Shown here: piece by piece, positions 34,123-43,409 of the stretch
Layout of the letters: every line of letters begins with the position of its first letter
Numbering within the stretch: the stretch's first letter is position 1
Assembly (NCBI GenBank): GCA_963664835.2
Contig: CAXXUG010000024.1
Location: 107,744 to 171,743 of the forward strand
DNA: 64,000 nt
Source: G963664835 sp963664835
GTDB taxonomy: Bacteria; Chloroflexota; UBA6077; FW602-bin22; JBCLEL01
Direction: 5' to 3'
Translations under genes and position numbers: made by a program
The notes under the pieces: generated by a model
What the model was told of the DNA's origin: nothing
Seen by the model: the letters and a program-made list of their open reading frames with translations, nothing else
Databases searched by the model: none

Positions 34123-34635
34123 CTATGGAACTATTCGCCATCCTGCGTTGATGAGACGGCTGGCCTGCGGCTCTAGCCTGTTGATTTCGGCGTAGGTGTT
34201 CTGAATCTGAATTATCTTGCGACGAATCAGGTTGAAAAGTATGACCCCGGATCGGGCTTGGCGCAGACTCGACTCACGGGTCTCGCTATCGATAACGCGA
34301 AAGGGTGGCCACTGGTGGGACGGGAAGTTTTCAAACGCCTGCCGTATGGGCGATGTATTACCTGCGACGTTGTGCTCGTCAAAGACAGCCAGCCCGCTTT
34401 CGACGTGTTCGAGCAATCGAGAGTCCCGAATGCTTGCACGCTCGAGCAGTTGCCGGTTTGACGCCGCTCCACTAATACAACCGGACAACATCGATCGTAG
34501 AATCCCGCAATCCCAAACGAAGCTAACACCACCGTCGTGGTCTATCAGCGTGTATCTCATTGCATCCACGTTGTCGATCATACTGGAAATCCCATCGACT
34601 CCCGTCTGGTGTCCCGCAATCTCAGTCCATGCCAA
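34123..34635 (-). CDS. Hypothetical protein, unknown function
   Basis: A 170-residue frame with protein-like composition (AMRYTLIDHDGGVSFVWD, FENFPSHQWPPFRVIDSE, IRRKIIQIQNTYAEINRLE). No domain recognised. TTG start with no clear ribosome site. A plus-strand frame covers part of the same interval but is richer in Arg/Ser/Pro and less convincing. It could be a remnant or a lineage-specific gene. Confidence 0.45.
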   Translation of the reverse strand: MAWTEIAGHQTGVDGISSMIDNVDAMRYTLIDHDGGVSFVWDCGILRSMLSGCISGAASNRQLLERASIRDSRLLEHVESGLAVFDEHNVAGNTSPIRQAFENFPSHQWPPFRVIDSETRESSLRQARSGVILFNLIRRKIIQIQNTYAEINRLEPQASRLINAGWRIVP

Positions 34636-34868
34636 ACCCGGGATCAGGTTATTGCACCGTCGAAACTAAACTGCACAACGGCTTCGCAATGCTGGAAGCA
34701 TCTTGCGGCGTGCTGAAATGATACCACCCTGAACGGCCTGCGATGGACTTTCGGCCGGCCGGACAGTTCGATCGTGAACCCTCGCGGGTAGACGTGCCGC
34801 GGCGGAGTGTGCAGCTTTGACCAATGCCAATCAAAGTGACACAGTACCAGTTCCGGGGGAGCGCTCGA

Positions 34869-36725
34869 TCAACGGCGCCGGCCGAGGAGAGCAGTTGCGC
34901 CAAAGCCGACAATAAACGCAACAAGCACGCCCACTCCCACGGCGACAGGAGTGGACGGGTCAAGATCGACTACCGAATTGGGAACCCCTCGAATGGTCGC
35001 TGGTGTAGGCGCTGGGGCACCGACTGTAGGTTCCCGTTGCTGGGTCGCCGAGGCAGTCGCGGTAGCGGTTGCCAGGATGATTAATGCGTTGGTTGGCGTT
35101 GCCGCGGGAGACAGGGTCGGCCGGACAGCTGGCGTAAGAGTCGGAGTACGGGTATCGATCCTCTCGTCTATGGGGCCGGCAGTCGGAGAGGGCGTGTCGG
35201 CCGGCGCCGACTGTGTGGGTTCTGGCGTGTTGGTCGCGGGCTCGGGCGTCGGCGAGTCTTCCGGGGTAGGTGTAGTCTCAGGAAGTGCCTCCGGGACGGT
35301 CCTGAAATACTCACTCACTAGCGCCTTAAATTCGTCTCGCGGCGCACGCCGGGCAAACGCCGATAAGACTTGTTCGCCGCTGACCAACCGGGGCTTGTTC
35401 GATTGGGAAACCACCTCACGAAGAGCCTCGAAGAACTGGGTTTCTCCCATCAACGCCTCGACCTCCAAAAAGAACACCGTTGCGCGCCGGTAGAGCATCG
35501 CGAAATAGTGAGACTCATTGAGGTAATCTTGGATTGGCGCATCTAACGGCATGACTCCGTATGTCGAGACCGCATTATCGAGCCTGGACCTGACTCCCGC
35601 GACCGAGGATTCGTAAAGGCTGGGATAAAGGTCCTCATAGTACTCGTATGTCAACATCACCGCCAGACCCTCGTCGATCCAAGGTTCGTTGACTTGATCT
35701 ACGCCGACCTGGCTATAGAACCACTGATGGAGGGTTTCATGAGTTGCTATGTAGTTCAGGTAGCTGCCCGGGTTGGAAGGGCCGGCGGCGACCTGGTTGC
35801 TTATGAAGTAGAGGGTTGGGTATTCTTGGGCAATTCCGGCAGGATCGTTGCTGCCGACGACGGCCACTTGCAGGGTGAAATAGGGATAACCGCCCAAGCG
35901 CCCAGCTCCCCATTCAACCGTCTCCGCTGTGTAACGCAGTAGCGCAGGGCCGTTGTCGCCTCGCTCAGGGATATAGAAGACGGTGACATCTACTCCGCCG
36001 ACCTGCTGATGGAGGGTCTGGTAGCGCTCTGAAACTGCAAAGGCGAAATCCCGGACATCACTGGCCTCGAATGTGAAGGTCGTGTCGTCGGAGGCGACAA
36101 GGCGGCCGGTGTGGGCGATCTTGGCGGGCCTATCCAACGTGAGATTGACTCGGTAATCGGCAGTCTCCGCGACCCAAGGATCACCTATCGGGACGTAATG
36201 CTGCCTGACCCAACCTTGCGCATCCATTACAGCGAGAATCGGGAACCAGTTACCCATCGCAAGAACGCCCGACAAGTATCCAAACCTGACGTCGCCTGGT
36301 GATGGGATAGTCAATTGATAGGAGAATGTGATCGTGGAGCGGGCACCGACGCTTAGCTCCTCACCGAGAGGTAACGAGAGGACTTCACCATCCAAGTGCG
36401 CGTTGATTGTCTGCCCTCCAACAGTCGCCTCGGACAGCGAAAACGCGTCGTAACGCGCTGGCGGAACCTGAAACACCAACTCTGATAAATGCCTGTTCGA
36501 TCGATTGACGTAGTGCACAGTCTGGTGAACGGATGCCGTTTGGGATCCCAAGTCCAGGCTGATTTCGAACAAGTATTGCGGACGGTCGATTTCCTCTTCC
36601 TCGGCGTGCACGTACGCAACATCGTTGAACGCCCACAAGAGCATTGACAACGCTAGGAGTAGGCACACAGGGTTTCGAGCTCTTGGGTATGAGAGCGTGT
36701 ATCGGAAGCGGTTTAGATCAGGCAA
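34869..36725 (-). CDS. Surface-anchored M1-like (gluzincin) metallopeptidase
   Basis: Secreted zinc peptidase: N-terminal signal (PVCLLLALSMLLWAFNDVA), an aminopeptidase-N-like beta domain, then the zinc site HETLHQW (HExxH) with the third ligand in NEPWIDEGLAV. A Thr/Pro/Ala-rich linker of about 90 residues follows. A C-terminal transmembrane helix (PVAVGVGVLVAFIVGFGATA) ends in a basic RRR stop-transfer. The GAMEN exopeptidase motif is not obvious, so endo- or carrier functions are possible. The TTG start overlaps the larA stop as TTGCCTGA, suggesting coupled translation with larA. Confidence 0.85.
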   Translation of the reverse strand: MPDLNRFRYTLSYPRARNPVCLLLALSMLLWAFNDVAYVHAEEEEIDRPQYLFEISLDLGSQTASVHQTVHYVNRSNRHLSELVFQVPPARYDAFSLSEATVGGQTINAHLDGEVLSLPLGEELSVGARSTITFSYQLTIPSPGDVRFGYLSGVLAMGNWFPILAVMDAQGWVRQHYVPIGDPWVAETADYRVNLTLDRPAKIAHTGRLVASDDTTFTFEASDVRDFAFAVSERYQTLHQQVGGVDVTVFYIPERGDNGPALLRYTAETVEWGAGRLGGYPYFTLQVAVVGSNDPAGIAQEYPTLYFISNQVAAGPSNPGSYLNYIATHETLHQWFYSQVGVDQVNEPWIDEGLAVMLTYEYYEDLYPSLYESSVAGVRSRLDNAVSTYGVMPLDAPIQDYLNESHYFAMLYRRATVFFLEVEALMGETQFFEALREVVSQSNKPRLVSGEQVLSAFARRAPRDEFKALVSEYFRTVPEALPETTPTPEDSPTPEPATNTPEPTQSAPADTPSPTAGPIDERIDTRTPTLTPAVRPTLSPAATPTNALIILATATATASATQQREPTVGAPAPTPATIRGVPNSVVDLDPSTPVAVGVGVLVAFIVGFGATALLGRRR

Positions 36726-37995
36726 CGGCCGGCTGAGTCACCCGGGGGATAGTTTGGGGGCCTTGAGGCAGGACTGCCACACGGCTAGTCGGTCCGGCTT
36801 CGTCCAACAATCGCCGGACAAGCGCCTCTACGTCGTCGACGGGCACCAGGCGCGCTCTGGTTATCGCATCATCTGGCAGCCGTTTTGAATGCAAATAGAC
36901 CGGATGCCGAGCCTGTATTTGAGCCTGGATCTGAACTTGCCACTGGTCGGGCGTGACGTGCTCATTCGCCAAGATTCCTGCGAGAATAGCTTGCGAATTG
37001 CCCTTCGCCGTAAGCAAACGTGCATACTCGCCGTGGCCCAATCCCTCCCGGCACTCTGCGACCATCACGATAGGCCCGCCATAGACAACCGCAAGCGATG
37101 CCGCGGACATCCCTTTGACAATCTGGTAAACGTTGAGGTCCAAGGGATAGCCACTGTTGGTGCCTACCACGACATCATACGGCACGTCGATCTCTCGTAT
37201 TGAGTGAATCTCAGCAAACCTGCAGCCGGCATCGTGGGCGTCGAAGAGTTCGCCGGCGAAGACTCCGGTGATTTGGCGTTCCTTGTTGAGAGTCACATTC
37301 AAAGTGAAGTGTGGCGGGGCCAGTACCGCAGCCTGGCGAGATTCCTGATGGACAGGGTTCTCTCTGATTGAAGCCCAAGTCGAGCGCCGGTCGGCAATCT
37401 TGGCCGCATTGTGATTGAACTTGATCGTCGACGCGCTGGCGATGCTGGGAAGTATTGCCTTTGGACCTCCGCTGAACCCGGCAAAGAAGTGGGGCTCTAT
37501 GAAGCCAGTGACAATGCGTACGTCGGCCTCTACGTACAGTTGGTTGAGATACACATCATTCCCACTAGCAGTCTTGCCGACGTAGACCAATTCTTGCTGG
37601 TTGTGGCAATCGTGATTAACAACGCGAAAGTTTCGGACAATATCAGGCCCTAACATTCGCTCAAGTTCCTGACGTGTGTTGGGTCGGTGCATGCCGGTAC
37701 CGATCAGCAGAGTGATGTTCGCGGCATTCATTCCTGATAGCTCGCTAAGAATCGCGGGAACCATCAGGTGATTCGGCGTCGGCCGAGTGATGTCGCTGAG
37801 AACCACACAGACACGGTCGGTTGGCGTGACAAGATTTCGCAAGGGCGCCGAGCCGGCCGGGTTGCGCAGCGCCTCGGTCAGCGCGGCCGGCTCGTTTGGA
37901 AGGCCCGGAACAAAGGCCGGCTCAATGACATCGGTCCGGCGATCGGGGAAATCCACGACCATCCCAGTCTCGCCATATGCCAGTTCAACTAACAC
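36718..37995 (-). CDS. larA: Nickel-dependent lactate racemase-family protein LarA
   Basis: Racemase/epimerase of 2-hydroxy acids that uses the nickel-pincer nucleotide bound to a lysine. K179 (GGPKAILPS) and H195 (IKFNHNAAK) keep the 16-residue spacing of K184 and H200 in the Lactobacillus enzyme. SDITRPTPNH, GMHRPN, NHDCHN and GFIEPHFFAGFSGGPKA are also present. GTG start with GGAGG six bases upstream. 425 aa. LarA paralogs act on many hydroxy acids, so D/L-lactate is only one possibility. larE in the window supplies sulfur for the cofactor. Confidence 0.92.
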   Translation of the reverse strand: MLVELAYGETGMVVDFPDRRTDVIEPAFVPGLPNEPAALTEALRNPAGSAPLRNLVTPTDRVCVVLSDITRPTPNHLMVPAILSELSGMNAANITLLIGTGMHRPNTRQELERMLGPDIVRNFRVVNHDCHNQQELVYVGKTASGNDVYLNQLYVEADVRIVTGFIEPHFFAGFSGGPKAILPSIASASTIKFNHNAAKIADRRSTWASIRENPVHQESRQAAVLAPPHFTLNVTLNKERQITGVFAGELFDAHDAGCRFAEIHSIREIDVPYDVVVGTNSGYPLDLNVYQIVKGMSAASLAVVYGGPIVMVAECREGLGHGEYARLLTAKGNSQAILAGILANEHVTPDQWQVQIQAQIQARHPVYLHSKRLPDDAITRARLVPVDDVEALVRRLLDEAGPTSRVAVLPQGPQTIPRVTQPAVA

Positions 37996-38342
37996 TGTGG
38001 GCCTCCTCTGCGGCCTGTACCAAGACCCAGCTTATTTCGGGAATCCACCTAACACGAAAAATGGCCGCGCGGCCATTGAAACGGGCCCAATGGCAAGCCT
38101 GCTCCGAGCCGTCGGATCAGCCTACGCGCGATGGGCGAAACTTACGCCGATCGGAGCTGACTGACAGTCGACCGACTACATGTTAGACTCAGCAACGCCC
38201 ATTGCAAGCATAGTAAGGCTTTGGGATAGGCCGGCATGTACTTACCGCGCCGAAATGGCGAGTCGAGCCTCGAAGTCCAGCCGGTTCAAACGATCGACAG
38301 ATTTACTTCTTCTTCCTAAAGTCGTCTGAAAGGGAGGATTCG
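37996..38342 (+). other. Divergent intergenic region between larA and the isomerase gene
   Basis: About 350 bases shared by two divergent genes. The notable item is the palindrome at 38060-38077. No clear -10/-35 pair stands out for either gene. Confidence 0.4.
38060..38077. promoter_or_regulatory. Perfect 18-bp palindrome upstream of larA, candidate operator
   Basis: AATGGCCGC joined directly to its complement GCGGCCATT, 65 bases upstream of the larA start. The symmetry and position fit a dimeric regulator site. The regulator is not identified. Confidence 0.4.
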
Positions 38343-39257
38343 TTGAAGGACCCGTTACACAGCAACATGAAGGTGGGCATCGTACATTTCATGGCGTTTC
38401 CCGAAACTATGGGAGGCAATGGGCCCATTTTGGAAAGCGTGCGCTCTATTGTCGAAGATGAGTTCTTTGGCGCAATTGAGATTGGCTTCATCCAAGATGC
38501 CGACGTGGTGAAGCAGGTTGCGGCACTGACCGAGACGGCCGCAATTCAGGTCGGGGGTTGCGGACAACCTGTCCAGCTCGGCAACAATCTGGATGTGAAT
38601 AGCCTGGACTCGACAACAAGAGGTGCGGCGATCGAGCGTTTGAAGCGCGCGATCGACCAGGCTGGCGAGTTGGGAGCTGGGAGATTCGCATTGCTTAGCG
38701 GGCCGTATTCAGGCCCCGAGAACGAGGGGGAGGCAGTCAAGCTGCTAGTCGATTCCTTGAATCAACTCAGCGATTACAGCGAGGGACAAGCGAATATACC
38801 ACTGGTGCTCGAGGTTTTTGACCGCAGTATCGACAAGAAGTCCCTGGTCGGGCCAACAACGCTCGGAGTGCAGATCTCCGAGTCGGTTAGGGCGGACCAT
38901 CCGGACTTTGGTCTGATGCTGGATTTGAGCCATTTGCCACTTCAGTTCGAGACGTCCGAACACGCTCTCACCACAGCTGCCGAGAACCTGGTGCATGCTC
39001 ACATTGGCAACTGCGTTCTGGATGATCAAGAGAGCCCTCTTTACGGCGACAAGCACCCTCGGTTCGGCATAGACGGCGGCGAAAACGACGTGCCGGAGGT
39101 CGTCGAGTTCCTTCGTGTCCTCAAGAACATAGGCTATATCGGACCGGGCAAACAAAACGTCGTCGCATTCGAGGTCCGGCCCCACGGCGATGAATCGTCG
39201 GAAGCTGTTATCGCCAATGCGAAGCGCACGTTGATGGAGGCTTGGGCCCGGCTCTAG
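38343..39257 (+). CDS. Sugar phosphate isomerase/epimerase-like TIM barrel (AP endonuclease family 2 fold)
   Basis: Xylose-isomerase-like TIM barrel of 304 aa. Blocks expected for metal-binding acids and histidines are visible: AIEIGFI, ALLSGPY, IPLVLEVFD, FGLMLDLSHLPL, LVHAHIGNC and VVAFEVRPHGDES. The TTG start at 38343 is well supported by AGGGAGGA five bases upstream. Stand-alone, divergent from larA. Substrate unknown; a link to hydroxy-acid or sugar-acid catabolism with LarA is only suggested by adjacency. Confidence 0.78.
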   Translation: MKDPLHSNMKVGIVHFMAFPETMGGNGPILESVRSIVEDEFFGAIEIGFIQDADVVKQVAALTETAAIQVGGCGQPVQLGNNLDVNSLDSTTRGAAIERLKRAIDQAGELGAGRFALLSGPYSGPENEGEAVKLLVDSLNQLSDYSEGQANIPLVLEVFDRSIDKKSLVGPTTLGVQISESVRADHPDFGLMLDLSHLPLQFETSEHALTTAAENLVHAHIGNCVLDDQESPLYGDKHPRFGIDGGENDVPEVVEFLRVLKNIGYIGPGKQNVVAFEVRPHGDESSEAVIANAKRTLMEAWARL

Positions 39258-39380
39258 GGAGGGTCAACCAGCGATTGCCCGACGGGCCGGAGCGCTTAGA
39301 GATCGGACTCCGGTGGGCCCTCGACCTGAGCGTCGTCCCTGCGGCATCTCCCAGTCTTCAGCAAATGGTAATCTGATGAA

Positions 39381-40919
39381 GTGAAACGGCTTCCCATACT
39401 GGCAACGAGCATCATCGTATTCGTGGCCAGCTTCTGCACGCTGATGCTCGAGATCGTGGCCGGCCGAGTCTTGGCGCCCCACCTCGGCGTTTCTCTTTAT
39501 ACGTGGACCAGCATCATTGGAGTTGTTCTGGCCGGCATCAGCATCGGAAATTTTCTGGGCGGACGGCTGGCCGACCGTCGGGCCTCACGGGGAATACTGG
39601 GATTCATTCTGCTCGTGGGCAGCCTGACCACGGCAGGGACTCTGGTGCTGAGCGAACTAGCGGTGACTCGCGTCCTGAGGCTTGGAATACCGCTGGTCGC
39701 CAGAATCGTAACACTCGACCTGTTGATCTTCTTCTTGCCCTGTTTGATACTGGGCATGGTCACCCCGGTCGCAATCAAGATGACGCTGGACGACATCCAG
39801 CGCACGGGGTCAGTTGTCGGGACAGTCTATGCGGTATCTACAGCGGGCAGCCTCCTGGGCGTCTTCATCACTGGGTTCTTTCTTATCGAGGCGATCGGTA
39901 CCAGAATCACCATACTGGCGGCCGGCACAATCCTCTTCTTTACGGCGATTTGGGCCGGCGAGTACTGGAGAAGCCTCACGCGGCTCTCCGCGGTTTCGCT
40001 GGTCGGACTGGTCGTTGCTGGTGGTCTTTTTATTGCGCGCGATCAGTTCCTCGACTCGAAATGCCTGCGCGAATCTGGCTATTACTGCATTAAGGTACTG
40101 ACAAATACTATCGCGGCCGACCCGACCGCGACCCTGTTACTCGACCATCTCACCCACACCAAGATTTCCCTGATAGACCCTACCTATCTTAGCTTCAGCT
40201 ATATTCGCGCATACGCGGACGTAACCACGATCAAGGTCCGGGAAACTCCAGACTTCAAGTCGCTGTTTATTGGGGGCGGTGGGTACGGCTTCCCGCGATA
40301 CGTCGAGGAGGTCTACCCGGAGAGCGAGATTCACGTGATCGAAATCGATCCCGCGGTGACGGAAGTCAGCTATGAGCACTTGGGACTGAGGCGCGACACT
40401 AGAATCGTCTCCTACAACCGGGACGCACGAATTGTATTGATGGAGTGGGACGATCCACCTGTCTTTGACGTCATATACGGCGACGCATTCAACGACCTAT
40501 CGATTCCATACCATCTCACGACGGTCGAGTTCCACCGTATGCTCTATGACCACCTTGCCGATGACGGCATATACCTGGCCAATGTAATAGACGACTACGA
40601 GACCGGCGAGATGTTGCGGGCGTTCATCAACACGATGGGCGAGGTCTTCCCACACGTCTACCTGGTCCGTTGGGGGAGATACGATCCGGGAGAGATCGAA
40701 ACGGTCGTCGCAGTTGGCGCGAAGCAACCTCTGGATCTTGGCTTTCTTGCCGACACTGAGCGCAGCGAGAACACGTTCGGCAGAATTCTTGGTAGCACGG
40801 AGGTGGACCCCGAGGAGGTCGATGCCTACCGGCGGGCCGGCCGCAGGATCATCCTCACGGACGACTACGCGCCGGTCGAGCAGCTCGTGGCTCGCCTGTT
40901 CATCCAGAGAGGATCATAG
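39381..40919 (+). CDS. Membrane-fused spermidine synthase-like protein
   Basis: N-terminal membrane half of about six to eight helices (CTLMLEIVAGRVLAPHLG, then SIGNFLGGRLADRR) fused to a soluble C-terminal spermidine-synthase-like Rossmann domain (SLFIGGGGYGFPRYVEEVYP, IHVIEIDPAVTEV, IYGDAFNDLSIP). GGGGYGFP is the SAM/dcSAM-binding loop and the Glu/Asp of IEID fits the ribose site. Such fusions are common and mostly uncharacterised; classical aminopropyltransferase activity is not assured. Start GTG 39381. Confidence 0.82.
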   Translation: MKRLPILATSIIVFVASFCTLMLEIVAGRVLAPHLGVSLYTWTSIIGVVLAGISIGNFLGGRLADRRASRGILGFILLVGSLTTAGTLVLSELAVTRVLRLGIPLVARIVTLDLLIFFLPCLILGMVTPVAIKMTLDDIQRTGSVVGTVYAVSTAGSLLGVFITGFFLIEAIGTRITILAAGTILFFTAIWAGEYWRSLTRLSAVSLVGLVVAGGLFIARDQFLDSKCLRESGYYCIKVLTNTIAADPTATLLLDHLTHTKISLIDPTYLSFSYIRAYADVTTIKVRETPDFKSLFIGGGGYGFPRYVEEVYPESEIHVIEIDPAVTEVSYEHLGLRRDTRIVSYNRDARIVLMEWDDPPVFDVIYGDAFNDLSIPYHLTTVEFHRMLYDHLADDGIYLANVIDDYETGEMLRAFINTMGEVFPHVYLVRWGRYDPGEIETVVAVGAKQPLDLGFLADTERSENTFGRILGSTEVDPEEVDAYRRAGRRIILTDDYAPVEQLVARLFIQRGS

Positions 40920-40975
40920 TGGTTATCCGATGCTAGTGCAGGTTCGGACCTACAACTTGGTCGGCAGGTTTAAGA

Positions 40976-41845
40976 GTGGATATCGTCGATAGCCACGTCC
41001 ATATCTTTCCCCCCGAAGTGTCGAGGCACCGAAGCGACTTTGCCCGGCGAGACCAGTTTTTCGCCGAGCTGTATGAAAATCCAAGGGCTCGGATAGCCGA
41101 CGCCGAGGCGTTGATCGAGTCGATGGACGAAGGGGGAGTCAAGTGGTCCGTCGCAGTCGGGTTCGGCTGGCAGAGCCAGGATCTATGTGCTTGGCACAAT
41201 GACTACCTTGTCGAGTCGTTGAAGGCCTATCCGGACCGAATCGTCGCATTAGCTTGCGTCCAACCGAGGGACCCACGGGCGGTCAGTGAGGTGGAGCGGC
41301 GCATCGGGGACGGATGTTCCGGCGTCGGTGAGCTAATGCCGTACGGACAAGGCTACCGCTTGGACGATTTCGAGACGACTGGCGCTGTTGCAGGCGCGGT
41401 CGAGTCGGCCGGCGCGATATTGATGACACACTCCTCCGAGCCGGTTGGCCACACCTACCCGGGTAAGGGCTCCGTGCATCCCCAACAGATTGCGGCGCTC
41501 GCGACTCGCTATCCCGATCTTAAGCTGATAGCGGCACACTGGGGCGGTGGACTGCTCTTCTACGAGTTGATGCCGGAATTACGAGCTGCATTCTCCAACC
41601 TATACTATGACTCGGCCGCTTCCAGTTTGCTTTACGAAGGAGCACTCTTCCGCGTAGCTCCGAGGCTGGCAGAGCCGCACAGGATTCTGTTCGCCACCGA
41701 CTACCCATTGCTGAAACAAAAGCGTCAAGTCGAGAGGGTCATCCAAGCGGACCTTGACAGCGAGTATTTGGACCTCTTCATGGGCGGCAATGCCGAGGCG
41801 CTATTTGCCGCTTGGAGGCGGGATAAGCACTCGGGTTCTGAGTAA
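40976..41845 (+). CDS. Amidohydrolase-family protein (Amidohydro_2)
   Basis: Metal-dependent TIM-barrel hydrolase or decarboxylase. The first motif DSHVHIFP gives HxH; later ligand regions are ILMTHSSEPVGHTYPG, LIAAHWGGGL and ILFATDYPLL with the final Asp. 289 aa. Relatives include ACMS decarboxylase-type enzymes. It overlaps thpR by one base (TAATG). GTG start at 40976. Confidence 0.85.
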   Translation: MDIVDSHVHIFPPEVSRHRSDFARRDQFFAELYENPRARIADAEALIESMDEGGVKWSVAVGFGWQSQDLCAWHNDYLVESLKAYPDRIVALACVQPRDPRAVSEVERRIGDGCSGVGELMPYGQGYRLDDFETTGAVAGAVESAGAILMTHSSEPVGHTYPGKGSVHPQQIAALATRYPDLKLIAAHWGGGLLFYELMPELRAAFSNLYYDSAASSLLYEGALFRVAPRLAEPHRILFATDYPLLKQKRQVERVIQADLDSEYLDLFMGGNAEALFAAWRRDKHSGSE

Positions 41846-42432
41846 TGCGCGCGTTTGTGGCCTTGGAACTGCCACAGGAGGCAATCGGCCAGATCGGGCG
41901 AATCATCGCGGTCTTGAAGGGTCCCGTAAACGCGACCGCGCCTGCAAGAACCAAGATCAGATGGGTGCGTCCCGGCCAAGCCCACCTCACCCTTCGGTTC
42001 CTGGGAGAAGTGACCGATGGCCAGGTCGAGTCGATCATCGACGACCTTCGAAGGAGCCTGCCATCTGCCCACCAGCCTCTCAATTTCAAGTTCGGCCAAG
42101 GGGGCGCTTTTCCTTCGCCATCCAGAGCGCGAGTCTTGTGGGTGGCGCTTGATGGATCTACTGGTCAGCTAATTGAAATCGCCGGCATAGCGGAGACGGT
42201 TGCCCAGAGGTCCGGCTTGGCGCCGAGCAAACGCCAGTTTCGTCCACACGTCACTCTCGCCCGAATTCAACCGCCAATGAACTTATCCGGCCCGCTGGCA
42301 TCTTTGCGCGGGGATAGGGACATTTGGCCAGCTCGAGTACTTTCTGTGATCAGAAGCGATCTAACGCCTGCGGGGCCGGAATATACCGGCCTTGCTCAGT
42401 TCGATCTAGCGGCCGGGCGAATGATCGAATAG
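41845..42432 (+). CDS. thpR: RNA 2',3'-cyclic phosphodiesterase ThpR
   Basis: 2H phosphoesterase. The two HxTx signatures are HLTLRF (H47, T49) and HVTLAR. Family start MRAFVALELPQE and FPSPSRARVLWVAL are present. 195 aa. Opens 2',3'-cyclic phosphates of RNA in known members; natural role is uncertain. Translationally coupled to the amidohydrolase gene. Confidence 0.9.
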   Translation: MRAFVALELPQEAIGQIGRIIAVLKGPVNATAPARTKIRWVRPGQAHLTLRFLGEVTDGQVESIIDDLRRSLPSAHQPLNFKFGQGGAFPSPSRARVLWVALDGSTGQLIEIAGIAETVAQRSGLAPSKRQFRPHVTLARIQPPMNLSGPLASLRGDRDIWPARVLSVIRSDLTPAGPEYTGLAQFDLAAGRMIE

Positions 42433-42566
42433 GAGGCCAAGCGTCCGAAACTCTGGCCCAAACGGAGCACGGAGTATGGCGGCGACTGGGGCGGGAACGG
42501 CGAACGGGGCGTAGATTCAATCATGACTGAGCAAACCGCCATACCCTCACCAAGGTATGGGTTCCG

Positions 42567-43370
42567 TCAAGCCAGTACTATCGCCGCGGCGCCGACTACC
42601 GCGCAATAGGCCGAAAACAAGAACAATCGGCGTTGGAGGACCCACCTGACCAGCCAACCGATAGCCAGATAGCCGGCGATGGTCGCACTGACGCCACCGA
42701 GCAAAAGCGCAACTATTTCCTCGGAGCTAACGCCTTGGCTGATGGTGTCGACCAAGGCAAATAGGCCGGCGCCGGCAACGATCGGGATCGCCAACAGGAG
42801 ACTGAAACGAGCCGACTCGCCTCGATCTAGGCCAACCGCCAATCCGGCCGTGACAGTCGCACCGGACCTAGAGAGCCCCGGCAGAATTGCGCAGGCCTGC
42901 GCAACCCCAATTGCCAAAGCGCGCAGTAATCCGAGGTGTTGATGGGATACCTGACGCGAACCTCTGCGCGCCACAAGCTCGCCTACGGTCAGTACCGCAG
43001 CCGTAGCCAGCAAGGCGAATCCCACGGACCTGCCTGACCGGAAGAGAGGTTCGACCGTGGACTCAAGGAACAACCCTGCAAGCACGCCCGGCACTGTCGC
43101 GGCCGCTAGATACATAAGAAGCCGGCGGTCGCTAGACGGGTCTTCACCGTGAACGTTTAAGGCTGCCGAGAGAATCTTCTGGAGGTCCGAGCGGAAATAT
43201 ATCAACAGGGAGATTAGAGTGCCCAAGTGGACGGTGGCGTTGAACGCAAGCCCTCCAGCCTCCCATCCCAGGGCCATCGGCACCAAGACCAGGTGGCCGG
43301 AGCTGCTTACAGGTATGAACTCAGTGACGCCCTGCAGAACCCCAAGCAATACCGCCTGCAGTGGACTCAT
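42567..43370 (-). CDS. uppP: Undecaprenyl-diphosphatase UppP (BacA)
   Basis: Integral membrane enzyme that dephosphorylates undecaprenyl pyrophosphate to recycle the wall-lipid carrier. Family motifs VTEFIPVSSSGHLVL near the N-terminus and ILPGLSRSGATV in the middle are both present. 267 aa with eight or so helices. It lies 39 bases downstream of hppA on the same strand and may be cotranscribed. Confidence 0.95.
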   Translation of the reverse strand: MSPLQAVLLGVLQGVTEFIPVSSSGHLVLVPMALGWEAGGLAFNATVHLGTLISLLIYFRSDLQKILSAALNVHGEDPSSDRRLLMYLAAATVPGVLAGLFLESTVEPLFRSGRSVGFALLATAAVLTVGELVARRGSRQVSHQHLGLLRALAIGVAQACAILPGLSRSGATVTAGLAVGLDRGESARFSLLLAIPIVAGAGLFALVDTISQGVSSEEIVALLLGGVSATIAGYLAIGWLVRWVLQRRLFLFSAYCAVVGAAAIVLA

Positions 43371-43409
43371 CGAACCCCGGTTTTGGGAGTGCTCCGCCCG
43401 ACGATCAGG

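Noticed and set aside
34217..34669. 150-residue plus-strand frame
   Set aside because: Overlaps the minus-strand hypothetical gene, with a less protein-like composition.
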